A stretch of DNA of 9,875 nucleotides from JAENVU01 sp031422675 (GTDB lineage: Bacteria; Actinomycetota; Acidimicrobiia; IMCC26256; JAENVU01), in the NCBI GenBank assembly GCA_031422675.1, contig JANPMG010000060.1, positions 1 to 9,875 on the forward strand, written 5' to 3'. The notes under the pieces are model-generated. The model was not told the DNA's origin. It saw only the letters and a list, made by a program, of their open reading frames with translations, and ran no database searches. The first letter of the stretch is position 1. Each line of letters begins with the position of its first letter. This document shows, one piece after another, positions 6,949-9,875 of this stretch. The position numbers and the translations under genes were made by a program.

Positions 6949-6975
6949 CCATTCGTGAAATCTACGTGTTATGAC
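6947..6975 (+). promoter_or_regulatory. Possible promoter upstream of the first riboswitch copy
   Basis: TTCCAT (6947-6952), a 17-base spacer and TATGAC (6970-6975, four of six consensus). A start near 6982 would lie about 25 bases before the first riboswitch element. The -35 match is weak, so this is tentative. Confidence 0.3.
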
Positions 6976-7007
6976 CACCGCGATCAGGCATCCCGGCGGC
7001 ACCCGCT

Positions 7008-7100
7008 CGGCGAGGAGTATCCCCCAACGCCGACATCGTCATCCCGGCCGTATCGACTCGGTGTCGGCGGCGGTCTACTCGGCGGAAGAGACCTCCGGCC
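7008..7100 (+). promoter_or_regulatory. yybP-ykoY-like manganese riboswitch, first (diverged) copy
   Basis: The ordered conserved blocks of the yybP-ykoY class are present: GGAGTATCCC (7014-7023), TCGTCATC (7036-7043) then CGG, and GAGACCTCCGG (7088-7098). GCCGACA (7029-7035) pairs perfectly with TGTCGGC (7062-7068), enclosing the TCGTCA internal-loop sequence as in the second copy. The first two blocks lie exactly 147 bases before their partners in the second copy, and the third 153 bases before. The closing helix is weak (GAGG 7012-7015 with CCTC 7092-7095, then mismatches), the inner hairpin is only 3 bp and 8 bases shorter, and the hairpin before GAGACC is not evident. No gene of its own follows before the next promoter. 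It may be a degenerating duplicate or a second sensor in a longer transcript. Confidence 0.65.
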
Positions 7101-7116
7101 CCAACCGATGTCCTGC

Positions 7117-7145
7117 TTGACATACGACATATAAATCGCTAATCT
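7117..7145 (+). promoter_or_regulatory. Promoter for the second riboswitch and the zf-TFIIB/baeRF3-like operon
   Basis: Perfect -35 TTGACA (7117-7122), 17-base spacer, and -10 TAATCT (7140-7145, TANNNT type). The predicted start, near 7152, is just before the first paired base of the second riboswitch (7154). The 12-mer CTTGACATACGA (7116-7127) is identical to that at the dabB promoter (1813-1824). Confidence 0.6.
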
Positions 7146-7153
7146 TGAGTCAT

Positions 7154-7251
7154 CTGAGGGGGAGTATCCCAATCTGGTGGTGTCGTCATCACGGCATCGG
7201 GTCCGCCCGATCCCGGCACCACCGCCCAGTTCGGGCGGGAGAGACCTTCGG
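7154..7251 (+). promoter_or_regulatory. yybP-ykoY manganese riboswitch, second (well-formed) copy
   Basis: Conserved blocks appear in order: GGGGGAGTATCCC (7158-7170), TCGTCATC (7183-7190) then ACGG, and GGGAGAGACCTTCGG (7237-7251). Pairings found by hand are: closing helix CTGAGGG (7154-7160) with CCTTCGG (7245-7251), including two G-U pairs; GGTGGTG (7176-7182) with CACCACC (7217-7223), perfect and enclosing the conserved TCGTCA loop; inner hairpin ATCGGG (7196-7201) with CCCGAT (7206-7211); and GCCC (7224-7227) with GGGC (7233-7236). This is the published architecture of the Mn2+-sensing class that controls mntP and alx in E. coli. Here it lies in the 5' leader of a zf-TFIIB protein gene. 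Confidence 0.85.
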
Positions 7252-7273
7252 CCGACCATGTCCGAGCCGGAGG
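7245..7273 (+). promoter_or_regulatory. Riboswitch expression platform: anti-Shine-Dalgarno against Shine-Dalgarno
   Basis: The 3' strand of the closing helix, CCTTCGG (7245-7251), can instead pair with CCGGAGG (7267-7273), which contains the GGAGG ribosome site of the zf-TFIIB gene. This gives 7 bp with one G-U; C7252 with G7266 makes 8. The two pairings exclude each other. Metal binding stabilises the closing helix and frees the ribosome site, so the predicted behaviour is translation ON with ligand, as for E. coli mntP/alx. Confidence 0.6.
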
Positions 7274-7278
7274 TTCCC

Positions 7279-7566
7279 ATGAAGTGTCCCATCGATTCCG
7301 TCGAACTTCTGATGTCCGATCGCCAGGGCATCGAGATCGACTACTGCCCGACGTGCCGCGGTGTATGGCTCGATCGCGGCGAGCTCGACAAGATCATCGA
7401 GCGTGACGCGAGCAACTCCGCACGTGATCACGACGATCGCCCCGACGACCGCCGGCCGCGCGACGACGGCCACGATGACGATCGTCGGGGCGGAGTATCG
7501 CGCCCCGATGTGAAGAAGCGGAAACGCGAAGGCTTTCTCGGCGAGCTCTTCGAGTTCGGAGGCTGA
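7279..7566 (+). CDS. zf-TFIIB domain small protein
   Basis: A 95-residue protein. Residues 2-42 are a TFIIB-type zinc-ribbon module (zf-TFIIB, PF13453 type): CPID at 3-6, DYCPTCRGVWLDRGELDKII around 22-41. Three cysteines (3, 24, 27) are present; the usual fourth ligand is Asp in CPID, a variant I recall in relatives, so a Cys3Asp site is possible. A flexible stretch very rich in Asp, Arg and His follows (~46-76), then a basic and hydrophobic C-terminal motif (KKRKREGFLGELFEFGG) that looks conserved in this family and may bind a partner. The biochemical role is unknown. ATG 7279 was chosen over ATG 7258 because GGAGG (7269-7273) sits 5 bases upstream. It is the first gene behind the second riboswitch and is followed after 2 bases by the baeRF3-like gene. 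Confidence 0.85.
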   Translation: MKCPIDSVELLMSDRQGIEIDYCPTCRGVWLDRGELDKIIERDASNSARDHDDRPDDRRPRDDGHDDDRRGGVSRPDVKKRKREGFLGELFEFGG

Positions 7567-7568
7567 CG

Positions 7569-8663
7569 ATGGACACCCTCGACATGTCAGTCATCCCGCG
7601 CGCCACCAGCTATCCGTCCGTGTCGCTTCTTCTCCCCATCGATGGGGACCGCTCCGAGAAGGTGGCGCTTCGATTGCGACACCTCGTCGACCAAGCAGTC
7701 AATCGCCTCGGCGAAGAACTCGATCCCGGCGACGTTGCTTCGTTCGCAGATCGACTCTCCGCCTGCGTCGACAACATCGAGTTGGTCCACGGCCAAATGG
7801 GCATCGCGATGTACGTGGGCGACCAAACAACCGTGGTCCCGCTTTCGGTGCGGGTCCGCGAAAGGGTCGTGGTCGACGACACGTACGCGACTCGCGACCT
7901 CGTCCGTGCCCTCCAACGGAGCCCCCGCTACTGGGTCCTTGCGCTCGGACCCAAGCTCACCCGATTGTTCGAGGGTGTCGGCTTCGACCTCACGGAAGTA
8001 CGTTGCGACGGATTCCCCTTGAGCGCGGATCGCTCACGGCACGGGAAGGACGATCGGTTCGTAGGACGCGGTCGCGTCTCGAGAGTCGGCCGCCGTGATG
8101 GTATCGGCGGCGCGGACGCCGACGCGATGGTACGCGTGCTCGACGATGCGCTTGCCGAACGCCTGAACGAGGATCCCTACCCGCTGGTGCTCGTCGGGAC
8201 CGAGCCGCGCCTCGCGGCCATGACCGGGCGCAGCCAACATCGCGGGAAGATCGCGGGGACGGTGCGAAGTGCGATGGGCTTTCCGACCTTGGCGGAGCTC
8301 AACTCGCGGGTCTGGCCCGCCGTCGAGCGCATGCTCCAGACAGAGACCGCCCGCGCCATCGCCGAGCTCGAACAAGCGAGCGGAGCCACGCGTCACATCT
8401 CCGGCGTCACCGAGACCTGGACACTCGCCAATCAAGGACGAGGCGACCTGCTCCTCGTCGAGGAGAGCTTCGAGTATCCGGCACATGTGGACCCGAACAA
8501 CGGGCAGGTGACCGCGGCCGACGACCGAGACCAACCCGGTGTTGTCGATGATCTCGTCGACGAGATCATCGAGGTGGTGCTCGCCAAACGCGGTCGCTGT
8601 CACATCGTCCCCGACGGCAGCCTCGCCAGCTACGACCGCATCGCCATGAAGCTTCGCTACTAG
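7569..8663 (+). CDS. baeRF3-like protein (bacterial relative of eRF1/Pelota release factors)
   Basis: A 364-residue soluble protein. The start YPSVSLLLPID (~15-25), the middle QRSPRYWVLALGPKLTRLFEG (~115-135), and the end DEIIEVVLAKRGRCHIVPDGSLASYDRIAMKLRY match the layout of the bacterial archaeo-eukaryotic release factor superfamily, family 3 as recalled. These proteins share the eRF1 domain 2/3 fold and have been proposed to act at stalled ribosomes or in translation quality control. No GGQ peptidyl-tRNA hydrolysis tripeptide is present. A basic Gly/Arg-rich loop (GKDDRFVGRGRVSRVGRR, ~177-194) lies mid-protein, before the second domain, and could contact RNA. ATG 7569 follows GGAGG (7558-7562) by 6 bases and starts 2 bases after the zf-TFIIB stop, so the pair is translationally linked and should inherit riboswitch control. 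The family assignment is by motif only. Confidence 0.75.
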   Translation: MDTLDMSVIPRATSYPSVSLLLPIDGDRSEKVALRLRHLVDQAVNRLGEELDPGDVASFADRLSACVDNIELVHGQMGIAMYVGDQTTVVPLSVRVRERVVVDDTYATRDLVRALQRSPRYWVLALGPKLTRLFEGVGFDLTEVRCDGFPLSADRSRHGKDDRFVGRGRVSRVGRRDGIGGADADAMVRVLDDALAERLNEDPYPLVLVGTEPRLAAMTGRSQHRGKIAGTVRSAMGFPTLAELNSRVWPAVERMLQTETARAIAELEQASGATRHISGVTETWTLANQGRGDLLLVEESFEYPAHVDPNNGQVTAADDRDQPGVVDDLVDEIIEVVLAKRGRCHIVPDGSLASYDRIAMKLRY

Positions 8664-8681
8664 CGCGGATCGGCACCACCC

Positions 8682-8699
8682 TCGCGCTACAGGGCGCGA
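8682..8699. terminator. Hairpin between convergent baeRF3-like and VOC genes
   Basis: TCGCGC (8682-8687) pairs perfectly with GCGCGA (8694-8699) around a 6-base loop, 18 bases after the baeRF3-like stop. A smaller stem, CTCG/CGAG (8712-8723), sits nearer the VOC stop. No T-tract is present; termination is inferred from position. Confidence 0.4.
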
Positions 8700-8726
8700 T
8701 CTCCGCGGCGCCTCGGAACCGAGACG

Positions 8727-9188
8727 TCAGCCGCCCATCGCGGCCGCGGCGCGTCGTTCCATCTCGTCCGGCGGAACATCTTCGACATGGGTGGCCACGA
8801 ACCATTTGTGACCGAACGGGTCCTGGAACTGTCCCGCCCGGTCGCCGTAGAACTGATCCTCGACCTTGCGATCCTCGGTTGCGCCGGCGCGGATCGCACG
8901 ATCGAACACGGCGTCTACGTCCTCGACATAGACCATCACCGTCACGGGGGTGCCGCCGAGCGCGGCCGGCGTGGGGTTCCCCATGTCGGGGAACGTGTCG
9001 GCGAGCATGATGACGGACTCGCCGATCTCGAGTTCGGCGTGACCCACCTTGCCGTCCGGGCCGGGCATCCGTACCCGTTCGGTGGCGCCGAAGACCTCGG
9101 TGTAGAAGTCGATCGCGGCGCTTGCTCCGTCGACCGACAGGTACGGGATCACCCTCGGGTAGCCATCCGGGATCGGTTGAACCGTCAT
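8727..9188 (-). CDS. VOC family (PhnB/glyoxalase-like) protein
   Basis: A 153-residue protein from ATG 9188, preceded by a strong GGAGGAGG 6 bases upstream, which settles the start against longer frames. The fold is the vicinal oxygen chelate type: VIPYLSVDGASAAIDFYTEVFGA (~13-35) as first beta-alpha-beta unit, GHAELEIGESVIMLAD (~47-62), then TPVTVMVYVEDVDAVFDRAIRAGA (~76-99) and the PhnB-type ending DPFGHKWFVATHVEDV (~123-138). Proteins of this subgroup are often annotated as glyoxalase/bleomycin-resistance-like or PhnB, but the substrate is generally unknown, and nothing here indicates one. A short dyad, TCGGG (9219-9223) with CCCGA (9231-9235), lies in its upstream region. It converges with the baeRF3-like gene, so it is not part of the riboswitch operon. 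Confidence 0.9.
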   Translation of the reverse strand: MTVQPIPDGYPRVIPYLSVDGASAAIDFYTEVFGATERVRMPGPDGKVGHAELEIGESVIMLADTFPDMGNPTPAALGGTPVTVMVYVEDVDAVFDRAIRAGATEDRKVEDQFYGDRAGQFQDPFGHKWFVATHVEDVPPDEMERRAAAAMGG

Positions 9189-9284
9189 CTGCAGCCTCCT
9201 CCAACACGCAACACTCGTTCGGGCACGGTACCCGACGAAACCTTCGAATACTCCGCCACCATCGACAGGCAGCGGCGGTTCACC

Positions 9285-9306
9285 CGCAGGAGTCAGGAGT
9301 CCTGCG
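9285..9306 (-). terminator. Hairpin overlapping the end of the LapA-like gene
   Basis: CGCAGGA (9285-9291) and TCCTGCG (9300-9306) form a perfect 7-bp stem with an 8-base loop that contains the stop codon (9293-9295) of the LapA-like gene. It separates this gene from the VOC gene downstream on the same strand. No T-tract follows. Confidence 0.4.
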
Positions 9307-9574
9307 GATCGCGATGAGGGCGCGGGCGGTGCATGAGGAGCCATCCCACACCCGCGCCGGCAACGGCGGTGATCAGCAGCACGAAGGCGAGTGGTGCCTC
9401 GGAATCACCGAGGACCCAACCGACCCGCACGTCGCTGCGATTATCGACCACGAAAGCGACCACCGCTGCGAGCAGCACCAGTCCCAGGACCAGGCGCAAT
9501 GTCTCACCGGCCGAGCGGCGGCGCAGGTCCCGGTCGTGCCGCGCTTGCTGCACAGGGGTGGATGTCTCGGTCAT
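9293..9574 (-). CDS. LapA-like (DUF1049) two-helix membrane protein
   Basis: A 93-residue protein from ATG 9574, with GGAGG 5 bases upstream. The N-terminal ~25 residues are charged and Arg-rich (ARHDRDLRRR), followed by helix one (~27-44, LRLVLGLVLLAAVVAFVV) and the motif DNRSDVRVGWVLGDSEAPL, which matches the LapA pattern of a short Asn-containing turn and an extracytoplasmic strand. Helix two spans about 62-82, and the tail is basic. LapA (lipopolysaccharide assembly protein A domain, DUF1049) proteins are small inner-membrane proteins; in actinobacteria, which mostly lack LPS, their role is unknown. It reads the same way as the PhoX-like gene upstream, but a 181-bp gap makes its own promoter likely; no clear promoter was seen. 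Confidence 0.8.
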   Translation of the reverse strand: MTETSTPVQQARHDRDLRRRSAGETLRLVLGLVLLAAVVAFVVDNRSDVRVGWVLGDSEAPLAFVLLITAVAGAGVGWLLMHRPRPHRDPQDS

Positions 9575-9755
9575 GGCAACCTCCGGCGATGGAGTCCCGG
9601 CCACCATTTGGCGAATCGGCACGGTCGATCTCTCGTACCCGCGCGTCCGGCATCCGAACCGTGAACCTGCTGGGTGACGCACGAACTCAGCGCACGTGGT
9701 TCCGTGGGCCTCCAGCTTCCATCGAACGGGTCAGCACCGCAGTCGAGCGCGGAAC

Positions 9756-9875
9756 TCAGGCGTGGACGGGATACCGGCCGGTTCGAGCGTTGAACGGGCC
9801 GCTGATCTCGTAGGTGATCCCGAGACCCGGACCGCGATCGGTGCCCCGTTGCGACGAGATGTACATGCGGTCGCC
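9756..9875 (-). CDS. C-terminal end of a PhoX/DUF839-like phosphatase (partial at right edge)
   Basis: Reading the minus strand inward from the right edge gives 39 residues and a stop (TGA at 9758-9756). The sequence runs DRMYISSQRG, then GLGITYEISGPF. This is the style of the C-terminus of PhoX-type/DUF839 proteins, where a last beta-propeller blade is commonly written YVSSQRG...GITYEVTGPF. PhoX enzymes are secreted Ca/Fe-dependent alkaline phosphatases exported by the Tat system; only the end is visible, so catalytic residues and a Tat signal cannot be checked. Codon use is typical for the window. The remaining frame lies beyond the edge. Confidence 0.65.
   Translation of the reverse strand, partial: GDRMYISSQRGTDRGPGLGITYEISGPFNARTGRYPVHA

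Noticed and set aside
5943..6974. 343-codon plus frame rich in Arg, His and Asp opposite the terC-like gene
   Set aside because: The composition is that of an antisense shadow, and the opposite strand encodes clear TerC motifs.
7108..7134. Short frame ATG to TAA (MSCLTYDI) after the first riboswitch copy, a possible leader peptide
   Set aside because: It has no ribosome site and overlaps the clear -35 box of the next promoter.
7008..7251. CRISPR array or transposon ends as explanation of the repeated ~100-bp unit
   Set aside because: There are only two copies, diverged except at riboswitch-conserved blocks; no short identical repeats, terminal inverted repeats or transposase are present.
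7177..7278. Longer zf-TFIIB starts (GTG 7177, ATG 7258)
   Set aside because: The first lies inside the riboswitch; the second lacks a Shine-Dalgarno, while ATG 7279 has GGAGG at 5 bases.
7569..8663. A functional class I release-factor-like GGQ hydrolase
   Set aside because: No GGQ tripeptide is present, so peptidyl-tRNA hydrolysis by the usual mechanism is not supported.

Overview
The window is about 9.9 kb of high-GC DNA with the habits of an Actinomycetota genome. Gene families point the same way: a winged-helix regulator, a baeRF3-like protein next to a zf-TFIIB protein, a LapA-like protein and a PhoX-like protein. Several start codons lie directly at predicted transcription starts, as expected for leaderless mRNAs. 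The class (possibly Acidimicrobiia) is a guess; no rRNA or tRNA is present. All functional names come from motif recognition by eye, with no database search.

Left part (1-1319): the end of a chimeric-looking protein (a segment like a P1B-ATPase membrane helix joined to a YHS metal-binding domain) converges on two small minus-strand genes, a Met/Cys-rich membrane protein and a small exported protein. Upstream of these lie about 460 bp without a convincing gene but with a two-level dyad centred on 1041.

Centre left (1320-5900): a minus-strand winged-helix regulator is transcribed divergently from a two-gene operon encoding a DabB-like membrane subunit and a DabA-like zinc subunit. This is an energy-coupled CO2/bicarbonate uptake system. 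Putative DabA metal ligands are C330, D332, H503 and C518. The 138-bp divergent region holds a clear promoter with its predicted start at the dabB ATG, and a 7-bp-arm inverted repeat beside the regulator start.

Centre right (5901-8663): a TerC/Alx-type membrane protein reads leftward from a probable leaderless promoter. Back to back with it, on the plus strand, are two tandem RNA elements that match the yybP-ykoY manganese riboswitch by conserved blocks and by pairings traced by hand. The second copy is well formed. It lies directly in front of a zf-TFIIB protein gene and a baeRF3-like (eRF1-related) gene, and the 3' strand of its closing helix can instead pair with the Shine-Dalgarno of the zf-TFIIB gene. 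That predicts a metal-dependent translational ON switch. These riboswitches face away from TerC, the family usually associated with them.

Right part (8664-9875): three minus-strand genes, namely a PhnB-like VOC protein, a LapA-like two-helix membrane protein, and the last 39 residues of a PhoX/DUF839-type protein running off the right edge.

Most notable are the tandem manganese-type riboswitches attached to a zf-TFIIB/ribosome-rescue-like gene pair, and the adjacency of bicarbonate pumping (DabAB), TerC and a riboswitch class reported to respond to Mn2+ and alkaline pH.
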